DNA of 46,001 nt. Source: CAZMVY01 sp964569765. GTDB taxonomy: Bacteria > Planctomycetota > Phycisphaerae > UBA1845 > PWPN01. This document shows positions 1 through 8,192 of the stretch, piece after piece. The first letter of the stretch is position 1; each line of letters starts with the position of its first letter. The DNA lies in the NCBI GenBank assembly GCA_964569765.1, contig CAZMVY010000005.1, forward strand, positions 1 to 46,001. Reading direction: 5' to 3'. A model generated the notes under the pieces. The model saw nothing but the letters and a program-made list of their open reading frames with translations, did no database searches and was not told where the DNA came from. The position numbers were made by a program, and so were the translations under genes.

Positions 1-2
1 GC

Positions 3-614
3 GTCCGGCCAGAGACCATCGCGGCCGGGCGGCACATTACCGAACAGTGGATCCGTGACCTTCAGGATGCCGGGCTGAACGTGCCGCCACCGGAGCCGAC
101 GGTACTGATACGGCCCCATGAGGCGGACCGCGAGTACGGCCGGGAATGGTGGGCGGATGTCGCCGGCCGACGGCGCGTGCTGCTTCACCCCGGCAGCGGC
201 GGCAGGACGAAGTGTTGGCCGATCGAGTGCTACGAGGTCCTCGCGCATCGCTTGCGGAGCGACGGCTACGCAGTCGCGTGGATGATCGGCCCGGTGGAGC
301 TGGATTGGTTCGGCGAGGCGTTTCGGGAGAGGTTGGCCCGAACGGCCCGCGTGGTTTACGAGGAGGACCTGTTCCGTGCCGCCTCGGTAATTGCCTGCGC
401 CGACGCCTTCGTCGGGAACGATTCTGGCGTCTCGCATGTGGCGGCCGCCCTTGGTGTGCCGACGATTGCGCTGTTCGTCGCGAGCGATCCGCGCGTCTGG
501 CACCCGATCGGGCCGACGGTCTGGGTCCTTGGCCACAAACGCGGGAGCGGTAACTGCGCCCCGATCGCGCCCGCAGACGTATCGTCTTTACTGGAAAGGG
601 TTTGCGCTAGTTGA
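3..614 (+). CDS. Glycosyltransferase family 9 (heptosyltransferase-like), 5' partial
   Basis: The frame is open to the left edge, so only the C-terminal ~200 residues are present; an in-frame GTG at 81 is probably not the true start. The visible part has the GT9 nucleotide-sugar-binding layout: a HPGSGG loop followed by K-x-W-P, then a GNDSGVSH motif, then AALGVPTIALF and a D-P-R-V-W-x-P-x-G end. The family transfers heptose or other sugars from nucleotide-activated donors to lipopolysaccharide core on the inner face of the cytoplasmic membrane. The family is clear; the acceptor sugar is not. The gene ends about 155 nt before the rplM promoter and seems transcriptionally separate from it. Confidence 0.85.
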   Translation, partial: VRPETIAAGRHITEQWIRDLQDAGLNVPPPEPTVLIRPHEADREYGREWWADVAGRRRVLLHPGSGGRTKCWPIECYEVLAHRLRSDGYAVAWMIGPVELDWFGEAFRERLARTARVVYEEDLFRAASVIACADAFVGNDSGVSHVAAALGVPTIALFVASDPRVWHPIGPTVWVLGHKRGSGNCAPIAPADVSSLLERVCAS

Positions 615-769
615 TAGGTCGGGCAGCGTATTGGACGGCGGCTTACGGGGGGCCTGGCCCGCCGAGATCGAACGGGGCAGATCGGCGAGGATGTGCGTCG
701 GAAGCGAAAGGTCGTCCGGTGGTGGATGGGGCAGGCGGAAACGCCGGCTGTGCACGCGGAACAGGTCCC

Positions 770-797
770 TTGACACCGGGCGCAATGAGCTTAAACT
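770..797 (+). promoter_or_regulatory. Sigma-70 type promoter for rplM-rpsI
   Basis: A perfect -35 TTGACA (770-775), a 16-nt spacer and TAAACT (792-797, four of six consensus bases). Predicted transcription start near 804 gives a leader of about 50 nt before rplM. The rest of the 615-853 interval shows no gene. Confidence 0.6.
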
Positions 798-853
798 ACA
801 GGACTCTGTCGCTGCGGCCGCTCCGGCGGGCGCTGCAGCGGAATGGATCTGCA

Positions 854-1297
854 ATGGCTCGCAATACAGGAAAGTCGTTCCTGGCCAAGCCCCAGGAGGT
901 GGCGGGGCGCTGGTTGCTCGTGGACGCGACGGACAAGGTTCTTGGGCGGCTGGCGACCCGGTTGGCGACCATTCTCATGGGCAAGCACAGGCCGACCTAT
1001 ACGCCGCACACCCTGACGGGCGACTTCGTCGTCGTCATCAACGCGGAGCGCGTCAAGCTGACGGGGCGCAAAGTGCAGCAGGAGGCGTACGACCGATATA
1101 CGTATTATCCGAGCGGACGCAAGGTCATCCCGATGGCCAAAGTTCTGCAGGAGCACCCGGAGCGCGTGATTCTTACCGCGGTTCGGCGCATGCTTCCGCG
1201 GAATCGGCTGGGCCGGCAGATGCTTTCGCGGTTGAAGGTGTACCGTGGGTCCGAACACTCGCACCAGGCGCAGCGGCCCGAACCGCTGACGATCTGA
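854..1297 (+). CDS. rplM: 50S ribosomal protein L13
   Basis: 147 residues starting MARNTGKSF, with the L13 core WLLVDATDKVLGRLAT, the GKHRPTYTPH segment, the GDFVVVINAE strand, the YYPSG stretch and the RMLPRN-LGRQML helix. L13 is an early assembly protein of the large subunit that binds 23S rRNA. The ATG at 854 is chosen because the conserved protein begins there and the preceding in-frame extension has no L13 character; the Shine-Dalgarno is weak. The stop is 16 nt before rpsI, the usual rplM-rpsI pair, and both seem to be served by the promoter at 770-797 and the terminator at 1854-1887. Confidence 0.97.
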   Translation: MARNTGKSFLAKPQEVAGRWLLVDATDKVLGRLATRLATILMGKHRPTYTPHTLTGDFVVVINAERVKLTGRKVQQEAYDRYTYYPSGRKVIPMAKVLQEHPERVILTAVRRMLPRNRLGRQMLSRLKVYRGSEHSHQAQRPEPLTI

Positions 1298-1313
1298 TTT
1301 CAGGGGAATGCTT

Positions 1314-1826
1314 ATGTCCGATCCGAACAACGAGCCTGCAAGTGTAGTGAGCCCGCCGTCGGAGCCGCCGTCGGTGGCGGCGCCTGTTCAGCCGCCCGCG
1401 CCGGCGCCTGCGGTATCGGCGACCATCCCCGCGCCGGAGAAGGGTTTCTTCTTTGGCACGGGTCGGCGCAAGTGTGCCGTGGCTCGTGTCCGGATCCGTC
1501 CCGGTACCGGCGAATTCCTTGTGAACGACCGCAAGGCGGACGTGTACTTCTGCGAGGAGAAGGACCGCCGGGCGATCCGCGCGCCGCTCCAGGTGACGGA
1601 GACGCTCGGAAGGATTGATGTGTTCGTGAATGTGAGAGGCGGGGGCCCCACCGGACAGGCGGGCGCGATCTCGCTGGGGCTGGCGCGGGCACTCAAGCAG
1701 GCAAACCCGGATTACGAGGCGCTGCTTCGCGGGGCCGATCTGCTCACCCAGGATAGTCGCATCGTCGAGCGAAAGAAGCCCGGTCAGGCCGGGGCGCGCC
1801 GTCGGTTCCAGTTCTCGAAGCGGTAA
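1314..1826 (+). CDS. rpsI: 30S ribosomal protein S9 with Pro/Ala-rich N-terminal extension
   Basis: 170 residues. The S9 body starts at about residue 45 with GTGRRKCAVARVR and ends with the typical basic tail RRRFQFSKR that reaches towards the P-site tRNA. Before it lie about 43 residues rich in Pro, Ala, Val and Ser with no predicted fold; most bacterial S9 proteins are near 130 residues and lack this. ATG 1314 is preferred over ATG 1308 because AGGGGAA at 1302-1308 is correctly spaced for it. Second gene of the rplM operon. Confidence 0.96.
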   Translation: MSDPNNEPASVVSPPSEPPSVAAPVQPPAPAPAVSATIPAPEKGFFFGTGRRKCAVARVRIRPGTGEFLVNDRKADVYFCEEKDRRAIRAPLQVTETLGRIDVFVNVRGGGPTGQAGAISLGLARALKQANPDYEALLRGADLLTQDSRIVERKKPGQAGARRRFQFSKR

Positions 1827-1853
1827 GGCGTCGATACATCGGTTGACGACGGG

Positions 1854-1887
1854 CAGGACCCCGGCGAGCATGTCGGGGTCCTGTTTT
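1854..1887 (+). terminator. Rho-independent terminator after rpsI
   Basis: A perfect 9-bp stem, CAGGACCCC (1854-1862) with GGGGTCCTG (1875-1883), a 12-nt loop, then TTTT and a pyrimidine run. It lies 28 nt after the rpsI stop. Confidence 0.85.
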
Positions 1888-1973
1888 CTCTTGAGACCGC
1901 CGATGCCGGATTGCGGAACGGTTCTCCTCGCGTCGGGTCCGCGGGCGAGCGGCCAGCAGGGCTGAGGAAAGCG

Positions 1974-2996
1974 ATGGACGGCAGGATACGAGTGGCGATC
2001 GTTGGGGCCACGGGCTACGCCGCCCTGGAGGCGATTCGCTGGCTCCTGAGGCACCCGCGGGCCGAAATCGCCATGCTCTGTTCGCGGCGGGATCCGCCGC
2101 CGCGGATTTCCGAAGTGTTTCCGGAACTGTACGGGCGGCTGGATGCGCAGTGCGAGCGGATCGACGCGGCGCGGATCGCGGAGCGTGCGGACGTGGCGAT
2201 GCTCTGTCTGCCCGCCGGCCAGGCCATGACGATCGTGCCCGCCCTGCTGGACGGGGGTGTCAAGGTTATCGATTACTCGGCGGACTACCGCCTCAAGGAT
2301 CCGTCAGACTACGAGCAGTGGTACGGCATCCGGCACACGGACCTGGCGCACCTCGACGAAGCGGTTTACGGGCTTCCGGAGCGATATCGCGATCAGATCC
2401 GCTCGGCGCGTCTCGTTGCCAACCCGGGCTGCTACCCCACAGGCGCCGTGCTGGGAATCATTCCATTCCTGGACGCGGGGCTGATCGAGCCGCACGACAT
2501 CATTGTCGATTCGGCCAGCGGCATCAGTGGGGCCGGGCGGGAGCCGAAGCCGGAGCACCATTTCCCCGAGCGTCATGAGAACTTCGAGGCCTACAAGGTC
2601 GGCGAGCATCGGCACATGGTGGAGATCGAGCGACAGCTCGATGCGGTCCTGCGGCGCGGCAAGGCGAGCGTGATCTTTACTCCGCACCTGGTTCCGATGG
2701 AGCGCGGCATCCTCTCGACGATCTACCTGAAGCCCGTGCAGCCGATTTCCGTGGAGCACGCCGCCGAAACGCTCGCCGCGGCCTACGCCGGCGAGCCGTT
2801 CGTTCGTCTGTGCAGGGAGTTGCCCTGCACCCGGAACGTGGCCCGGACGAATCTGTGCGATATCAGTGTTCGGGTGGTCAAGAGCCGGCTCGTGGTGCTG
2901 ACGGCCGTTGATAACATGGTCAAGGGCGCTGCGGGCCAGGCGATCCAGAACATGAACCTCATGTCTGGCATTGAGGAGAGCGCGGGGCTTCTGTGA
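1974..2996 (+). CDS. argC: N-acetyl-gamma-glutamyl-phosphate reductase
   Basis: 340 residues. NADPH-dependent reduction of N-acetylglutamyl phosphate to the semialdehyde, the third step of arginine biosynthesis, in the cytoplasm. It begins with the Rossmann loop VAIVGATGYA and holds the catalytic cysteine in VANPGCYPTGA; later segments SASGISGAGR and TPHLVPMERGI fit the ArgC dimerisation and substrate domain. ATG 1974 is selected because GAGGAAA (1964-1970) precedes it; the longer in-frame GTG/ATG region upstream is not conserved in character. argJ follows 107 nt later in the same direction, so the two probably form an arginine operon. Confidence 0.95.
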   Translation: MDGRIRVAIVGATGYAALEAIRWLLRHPRAEIAMLCSRRDPPPRISEVFPELYGRLDAQCERIDAARIAERADVAMLCLPAGQAMTIVPALLDGGVKVIDYSADYRLKDPSDYEQWYGIRHTDLAHLDEAVYGLPERYRDQIRSARLVANPGCYPTGAVLGIIPFLDAGLIEPHDIIVDSASGISGAGREPKPEHHFPERHENFEAYKVGEHRHMVEIERQLDAVLRRGKASVIFTPHLVPMERGILSTIYLKPVQPISVEHAAETLAAAYAGEPFVRLCRELPCTRNVARTNLCDISVRVVKSRLVVLTAVDNMVKGAAGQAIQNMNLMSGIEESAGLL

Positions 2997-3103
2997 GGAG
3001 CGAGCCGCAGCGGTCGGGCGCAAGACGGACGCGTCCGCGACAATCCGGTTCGCGAACTTCCGGCCCCGACAGGCGAGCCCCGGAGGCCGGCACCTGAGAA
3101 ACC

Positions 3104-4312
3104 ATGCCGAATCAGACCATTACAGCACCAGAAGGCTTCCGCAGCGGCGTTGCCGCCTGCGGGATCAAGAAGGACGGAGCGACCGACCTGGGCCTGCTCG
3201 TGGCCGATCGGCCCTGTTCGGCGGCGGCCGCCTTCACCACGAACCGCTTCTGCGGCGCGCCCGTCGTCGTCGCACGTGAGCACGTGCGCGGCGGTCGTAT
3301 TCAGGCCGTCGTGGCGAACAGCGGCTGCTCGAACGTTGCGACGGGGGCGCGCGGGCTGCGCGACGCCCGCGCGATGTGTCGTTTGGCGGGCGCGGCTGTC
3401 GGGGTCGACCCAATGCTCGTGGTCCCTTCGAGCACGGGTGTGATCGGCCGCTTTCTGCCCATGGACAAGGTGGCGCAGGGCATTGCCACGGCCGCCGCCC
3501 GTCTGTCGAACAGCGCCGCCGCCGGGGAGGCGTTCGCCCGAGCGATCATGACCACCGACCTGCGGCCCAAGCAGGCGTGCGTCCGGTTGCGCCTCGGCCG
3601 CTCGCGGGTGGTCGTCGCCGGCTGCTGCAAGGGCAGCGGCATGATCGCCCCGCACATGGCCACGATGCTGGCGTACCTGACGACGGACGCCAGCGTGCCT
3701 TCGGCGGTGCTTCGGCGGTTTCTGCTGGCGGCGGTCGAGCAGACGTTCAACCGGGTTACCGTGGACGAGTGCCAATCGACCAGCGACACCGTGGTTCTCC
3801 TTGCCAGCGGTCTTGCGAACAACACACCGGTGCGCTCCGCGACATCGGCGGCCGGCAGAGCCTTCGCCGCCGCGCTCTACGAGCTCTGTGCCTCGCTGGC
3901 ATATCAGATCGCACGCGACGGCGAGGGTGCCACTCGCGTCATCGAGGTGCGCGTGCGCGGGGCGCGGACGCCCGCCGATGCCCACCAGGTTGCCCGGGCG
4001 ATTGCCGTCAGCCCGCTCGTCAGGACGGCCGTCCACGGCGGCGACCCGAACTGGGGCCGTATCGTTCAGGCGCTCGGCACGACGAGCGCCGCGTTCGATC
4101 CCCGGAAGGTCCGCGTTTACATCGGCCCGGTGTGCGTGTTTCGCCGCGCTGAACCCGTGCGCAGCGTATCGCTCGCCTCGGTATCCAGGCTGATGAAGGC
4201 TGCCCATGTGGCCGTCACCGTGGAGCTGGCGGCGGGTCGCTGTGAGGATCGCGTGCTGACGTGCGACCTTTCGCGGGAGTATGTTTCGATCAACGCGGAC
4301 TATACGACGTGA
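3104..4312 (+). CDS. argJ: Bifunctional glutamate N-acetyltransferase / amino-acid acetyltransferase
   Basis: 402 residues. ArgJ moves the acetyl group from N-acetylornithine to glutamate and thereby closes the cyclic arginine pathway; many members also make N-acetylglutamate from acetyl-CoA. The self-cleavage site is visible as KGSGMIAPHMATML, where the family cuts before the nucleophilic threonine to give alpha and beta chains. Other family marks are TNRFCGAPV near the N-terminus, SSTGVIG, and GGDPNWGRI near the C-terminus. Whether it is mono- or bifunctional cannot be told from sequence. Adjacent to argC. Confidence 0.95.
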   Translation: MPNQTITAPEGFRSGVAACGIKKDGATDLGLLVADRPCSAAAAFTTNRFCGAPVVVAREHVRGGRIQAVVANSGCSNVATGARGLRDARAMCRLAGAAVGVDPMLVVPSSTGVIGRFLPMDKVAQGIATAAARLSNSAAAGEAFARAIMTTDLRPKQACVRLRLGRSRVVVAGCCKGSGMIAPHMATMLAYLTTDASVPSAVLRRFLLAAVEQTFNRVTVDECQSTSDTVVLLASGLANNTPVRSATSAAGRAFAAALYELCASLAYQIARDGEGATRVIEVRVRGARTPADAHQVARAIAVSPLVRTAVHGGDPNWGRIVQALGTTSAAFDPRKVRVYIGPVCVFRRAEPVRSVSLASVSRLMKAAHVAVTVELAAGRCEDRVLTCDLSREYVSINADYTT

Positions 4313-4376
4313 CGGACGGAGGATCCTTCTGACCCGCCCGTGACGATCGCAGCGTTTCGGAACGGAAGGGCGCGAC

Positions 4377-5174
4377 ATGCCCGGGCTGGATCGCCTTTTT
4401 TATCATCCTACCCGCACGGTCTACGCGTTGCCGGCGCAGTTTGGGCTGCGGTTCGAGCCCGTCCGGTTCGAAACCCGAGACCGCGTCGTGCTCGATGCGT
4501 GGTTCTTTCCCGCCGCCCGCCGGGAGGTACTGGGCACCGTGGTCCATTTTCACGGAAACGCCGGCAACATCACGGCGCATCTTCCGCACGTGGCCTGGTT
4601 GCCCGCCGAAGGCTGGAATCTGTTCTGCTTCGACTATCGCGGCTATGGGCGATCTGAGGGCCGCCCGTCGCGATCGGGGCTGGTCGCCGACGGTCACGCC
4701 GCCCTCGACTATCTTCGCGGTCGCCCGGACGTTGATCCCGCCCGGCTGGTTGTGCTCGGGCAGTCTCTGGGCGGCGCGGTCGGGATCGTCGTCGTGGCCG
4801 AGCGAAACGACGTGGCCGGCTTGGCCGTGGACGGGGCGTTCAGTGATTATCAGCGAATCGCGGCCTGGCACCTGCGGCGAAACCCGCTGCTTTTTCCTTT
4901 TGCCGCGCTGCTGCCGCGCCTCTTGATGAGCGACGGCTACGATCCCATCGACTACGTTTCGCGGATCTCGCCGCGCCCGTTGTTCATCATGCACGGCCGC
5001 GAGGACGATGTCGTTGATCCGCGCATGGCAAAGCAGCTCTACGACGCCGCCCGCGAGCCGAAGGAACTCTGGCTCATCGACGGCGCGGGTCACTACTGTG
5101 CCCTCGACGAGCGGGCCGACGAAGCCCGCCCGCGCCTGCTCGCATTCTTCGAAAGGTGTGTTCGCAGAGCATAG
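4377..5174 (+). CDS. Alpha/beta hydrolase (serine hydrolase, YqkD/BEM46-like)
   Basis: 265 residues. The alpha/beta hydrolase fold is supported by an oxyanion segment HFHGNAGN, the FDYRGYGRS turn, the nucleophile elbow GQSLGG (Ser about residue 129), an acid in MHGREDDVVD and the catalytic histidine in DGAGHY. The N-terminus is slightly hydrophobic but not a clear signal peptide. Substrate unknown; relatives include esterases and lipase-like enzymes. The ATG at 4377 follows a GGAAGGG ribosome site. It is 64 nt behind argJ, so it may be co-transcribed, but the role seems unrelated to arginine. Confidence 0.85.
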   Translation: MPGLDRLFYHPTRTVYALPAQFGLRFEPVRFETRDRVVLDAWFFPAARREVLGTVVHFHGNAGNITAHLPHVAWLPAEGWNLFCFDYRGYGRSEGRPSRSGLVADGHAALDYLRGRPDVDPARLVVLGQSLGGAVGIVVVAERNDVAGLAVDGAFSDYQRIAAWHLRRNPLLFPFAALLPRLLMSDGYDPIDYVSRISPRPLFIMHGREDDVVDPRMAKQLYDAAREPKELWLIDGAGHYCALDERADEARPRLLAFFERCVRRA

Positions 5175-5217
5175 GGCCGGCCGCGAAGGCTGCCGCCACG
5201 AGGCGCGGCGGGCCGCC

Positions 5218-5865
5218 CTATACCGGCCGCACGATGACGCGCGCGGGGCTCCCGTCCGCGCCGGGGATTCGCAGCGGCAGCGCGATCATCTCGTAGCGGC
5301 CCGGGCCGACCGAGGCAAGGTCAAGGCCCTCGATAATGACGATCCCCGCGCCGAGGAGGGCGCAATGTGCCCGTTTCTCCGGCGCGTCATAACGGTCGAC
5401 CGACAGGTAATCGAGGCCCACCGCGCGTACGCCGGCCTCCACCAGCCAGTCGGCGGCCTCGGCGGAAATGCCATGGAAACCCGCGTCGAACACTCCCTTG
5501 TCCCAGAGCATAGCGTTGGCAGTCCTGAGCAGGACGCCGTCACCGGGCCGAATGTCCGCGGCGGCCAGGTCGGTCGGACGGACGTCGCGCCGCTCGGGTA
5601 TATCGACGATGACGGCCGGCCCGCAGAGCTGCTCAAGCGAGATTCCTTCGATATCCGCTCCGTTTGCGATGAAGTGCAGCGGTGCGTCGATGTGTGTGCC
5701 GATGTGAAGGCACGTCTCGATTTCCGAGACGTTACAGGTGCCCGGCCCTGTGATCTTCTCGAATCGGTTGAGCCGAAAGGGGCGTTCGCCGGGCCATTGG
5801 ATCATCCCGTTCCGCAGCGGTCGGGTCACGTCGATCCATCCGTGGCGGGTGTGCGCGTCGTTCAT
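5218..5865 (-). CDS. Cyclase family protein (kynurenine formamidase-like metal hydrolase)
   Basis: 215 residues. It contains the cyclase-family metal site H-I-G-T-H-I-D-A-P-L-H (residues 54-64), which in kynurenine formamidase and isatin hydrolase binds zinc or manganese. The family hydrolyses arylformamides and related amides or lactams. ATG 5865 overlaps the TGA of the upstream lipoprotein gene by four bases (ATGA), so the two genes are translationally coupled. No other kynurenine gene is nearby, so the substrate is open. It converges with the hydrolase at 4377-5174, 43 nt apart. Confidence 0.85.
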   Translation of the reverse strand: MNDAHTRHGWIDVTRPLRNGMIQWPGERPFRLNRFEKITGPGTCNVSEIETCLHIGTHIDAPLHFIANGADIEGISLEQLCGPAVIVDIPERRDVRPTDLAAADIRPGDGVLLRTANAMLWDKGVFDAGFHGISAEAADWLVEAGVRAVGLDYLSVDRYDAPEKRAHCALLGAGIVIIEGLDLASVGPGRYEMIALPLRIPGADGSPARVIVRPV

Positions 5866-6464
5866 GGTGCTCTCCGCGCTCCGTTTTTCTGCCCGGCGAC
5901 CGGCGGCGCGAGCAGGTCCGCCACGTCGCCAGAATGGTGCCGCTCGACGTAGTCGCGCACGTCGAGGTCCCGGCGCGTGAGCGTGGCGGTTCCGAGGATC
6001 TGCGTCCCCAGCTCGCCGTCGGCCGTCAGTCGCAGGAACCACCGGCGGTCCGACAGTTGCTTCAGTTCCACGAACCCGCCGACGATCAGCTCGCGGCCGC
6101 GGCCCTCGCCGGCCCTTTGAACGAAGAACCCGCGTGCCGGCGACGTTTTCCCCAGCGGGAACGTCGTGGGTTCGCCCGGCGACGGGTCCGGCACATGGAG
6201 GTAGACGATGTAGTTCGGGCGCCCCGACGTGGCTCCCGGAAGCGGGAACCGCACGAGGATATGCCATCCGCCGCGGCCCTCCGCCCGCCCGTAGTCTGCG
6301 TTCGACGTCGTGAGCGTCATGTCCCGCTGCCGACCCGTAAGACGCGGCTGCAGCACGCGAAAGGTGGTCGGCGGGGTGCATCCCCCGAGCAGAAGAATGA
6401 GGGCCGATACGCTTCTGGAGCCGGGCCGGAATCGGGGAATACCGTTTCGAACAAGCCGAGTCAT
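5862..6464 (-). CDS. Predicted lipoprotein of unknown function
   Basis: 200 residues. The N-terminus has basic residues, a hydrophobic stretch and a lipobox LLGGC (Cys about residue 29), so it is probably lipid-anchored in the periplasm or outer membrane. The mature part has beta-rich character with segments GGWHILVRFPLPG and NYIVYLHVPDP, but I do not recognise a family. It is first of a two-gene unit with the cyclase (4-nt ATGA overlap). A perfect TATAAT ends 8 nt before the ATG and no Shine-Dalgarno is seen, which suggests a leaderless message. Confidence 0.75.
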   Translation of the reverse strand: MTRLVRNGIPRFRPGSRSVSALILLLGGCTPPTTFRVLQPRLTGRQRDMTLTTSNADYGRAEGRGGWHILVRFPLPGATSGRPNYIVYLHVPDPSPGEPTTFPLGKTSPARGFFVQRAGEGRGRELIVGGFVELKQLSDRRWFLRLTADGELGTQILGTATLTRRDLDVRDYVERHHSGDVADLLAPPVAGQKNGARRAP

Positions 6465-6472
6465 ATCGCGGG

Positions 6473-6502
6473 ATTATACGGAAGGGGGCGGACCGGCGAC
6501 AG
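6473..6502 (-). promoter_or_regulatory. Promoter of lipoprotein-cyclase unit, apparently leaderless
   Basis: On the minus strand a perfect TATAAT occupies 6478-6473. A weak -35 (CTGTCG, 6502-6497) lies 18 nt upstream. Transcription should start at about 6466-6464, at the ATG itself. Confidence 0.5.
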
Positions 6503-6623
6503 CGCGGGGCGGCAGCGCGGCCGGCAGGATGCCCTGCGGAACGGCGCAGCGGTCGTAACGACCGCGTGCCGTGCAAGGCGGGATGGGTGGCCACGCCGCG
6601 GGCAGACCTTGCCGCGCCGCTTG

Positions 6624-6652
6624 TTGCACCCACCGTCGCGTACACCTATCGT
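6624..6652 (+). promoter_or_regulatory. Promoter of cinA, apparently leaderless
   Basis: TTGCAC (6624-6629), a 17-nt spacer and TATCGT (6647-6652). The -10 ends 8 nt before ATG 6661, so the transcript would start within a base or two of the start codon; no Shine-Dalgarno is present. It is divergent from the promoter at 6473-6502. Confidence 0.45.
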
Positions 6653-6660
6653 TGTGTCGC

Positions 6661-7914
6661 ATGGATGCCATTATCGTCAGCATTGGAAACGAACTGACGC
6701 TCGGTCAGACCGTGGACACGAATTCGGCGTGGCTTTCGCAGCAGCTTGCAGCGATCGGCGTGCGGGTACGGATGCATGCCACCGTCGCGGACGAGCTCGA
6801 GCCGATTCGCGATCTGCTCGACCGCGCGGCCCGCGCCGCGGATGTCGTTCTCGTCAGCGGCGGGATCGGCCCGACGGCCGACGACCTCACCCGCCACGCT
6901 CTCGCCGCCGCAATGGGCGTTGATCTGGTGCTGCATCCGCCCAGCATCGAGCGCATCCGCGAGTTTTTCACCCGGCGCGGCCGGGTCATGCCGGAGGCGA
7001 ACACGGTTCAGGCCATGTTCCCCGCGGGTGCTGCGCCGATCGAGAACACCTGCGGCACGGCTCCGGGGATCCGTGCGAAGCTGCATCGGGCCGACGTCTT
7101 TGTGATGCCCGGCGTGCCGCGCGAGATGAAGGAGATGTTCACCCGCGACGTCTTGCCCGCGCTCTCGGAGCGCTCCGGCGATGCGGTCCTCCTCGCAAAG
7201 ACGATCAACACGTACGGCGCAGGCGAGTCGGACGTCGGCGAGCGGATCCGCGATCTCATGCAGCGCGGCCGCAACCCGACCGTAGGCACGACGGCCCAGC
7301 AGACGATCATCGGTGTCCGCATCCACGCCTTCGGCCCGACGCGCGACGAGGCGCAGCGTTTGCTGGACGCCGACGTGACCGAGGTTCGCCGCCGGCTCGG
7401 CGATCTCGTCTTCGGCGAGGATGACGAGACCCTCGCCCATGCCGTCGCGAAGCGGCTCTTCGAGACGAAGCGCACGGTCGCGACCGCCGAGTCGTGCACC
7501 GGCGGCCTCATCGCCAAGAGCCTCACCGACATCCCCGGCAGCAGCGAGTACTTCCTCAACGGCTTCGTCACCTACTCCAACGAGTCGAAGACGCGGCTCA
7601 TCGAGGTCCCCGCGGAGCTGATCCTCCGCCACGGGGCGGTCAGTGCGCCGGTGGCGGCGGCGATGGCCGGGAACGCCCGACGGATCAGCAAGAGCGACTA
7701 TGCCATTTCGGCCACGGGCATCGCCGGCCCCGGCGGCGGCAGCCCGGCCAAGCCCGTCGGGCTGGTCTTCTTCGGCCTCTCCTGTGCCGAAGGCTGCGAC
7801 GTGCAGGAACGCCGATTCGGGAGCGATATGACCCGCGAGGAAATCCGCGATCGCGCCTGCAAGTTCGCGCTGAATCTGCTTCGGCTGAAATTGCTGGAGA
7901 CCGCGGCGCGATGA
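6661..7914 (+). CDS. cinA: CinA family protein (MoCF domain plus nicotinamide-nucleotide amidase)
   Basis: 417 residues, two domains. Residues 1-170 are a MoaB/MoeA-like (MoCF) domain with SIGNELTLGQTVDTNS, SGGIGPTADDLT and MPGVPREMKEMF. Residues ~255-417 are the PncC domain with TAESCTGGLIA, the Y-S-N-E-S-K region, HGAVS and ATGIAGPGGG; this domain deamidates NMN to NaMN in pyridine nucleotide recycling. Full-length CinA also hydrolyses ADP-ribose in some species. The ATG 6661 is chosen because the protein's conserved start is MDAIIVSIGNE; the 30-residue upstream frame is not part of the family. The stop overlaps the next gene by four bases. Confidence 0.95.
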   Translation: MDAIIVSIGNELTLGQTVDTNSAWLSQQLAAIGVRVRMHATVADELEPIRDLLDRAARAADVVLVSGGIGPTADDLTRHALAAAMGVDLVLHPPSIERIREFFTRRGRVMPEANTVQAMFPAGAAPIENTCGTAPGIRAKLHRADVFVMPGVPREMKEMFTRDVLPALSERSGDAVLLAKTINTYGAGESDVGERIRDLMQRGRNPTVGTTAQQTIIGVRIHAFGPTRDEAQRLLDADVTEVRRRLGDLVFGEDDETLAHAVAKRLFETKRTVATAESCTGGLIAKSLTDIPGSSEYFLNGFVTYSNESKTRLIEVPAELILRHGAVSAPVAAAMAGNARRISKSDYAISATGIAGPGGGSPAKPVGLVFFGLSCAEGCDVQERRFGSDMTREEIRDRACKFALNLLRLKLLETAAR

Positions 7915-8159
7915 AACGCCTCTGGCGGAGAATCCTGCGCAACGCGATCGGCGTCCTCTGCATCGCCTTCGGGATCGTCGGCGGGTTCATCCCGATCCTG
8001 CAGGGATGGATGTTCATCCTGGCCGGCCTGCTGCTCATCGATTGGCCCGGCCGCAAGTGGCTGCTCGCGAGGATGCGTCAGACGAAAGTCTTCCACCGCG
8101 CCGAGGACTGGCTGCACCGCAAGTTTGGGTTTCGCTTCGACGACGACGAGTCCGGGTAG
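7911..8159 (+). CDS. Small membrane protein, PGPGW-family-like
   Basis: 82 residues. A basic start (MKRLWRRILRN) is followed by a first membrane helix (about 12-28) and a second (about 33-47) with the loop FIPILQGW, which resembles the PGPGW putative transmembrane family. The C-terminal half is charged and likely cytoplasmic. ATGA overlap with cinA indicates translational coupling, although a functional link to CinA is not established. It converges with the gene at 8193-10550, leaving 33 nt. Confidence 0.7.
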   Translation: MKRLWRRILRNAIGVLCIAFGIVGGFIPILQGWMFILAGLLLIDWPGRKWLLARMRQTKVFHRAEDWLHRKFGFRFDDDESG

Positions 8160-8192
8160 CCGTAGGATGCGCTGTGCGGACCGCTCGACTTG

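Noticed and set aside
5866..6645. N-terminal extension of the cyclase gene to a 475-residue protein
   Set aside because: It overlaps the lipoprotein gene in another frame; the ATGA junction and family length support a start at 5865.
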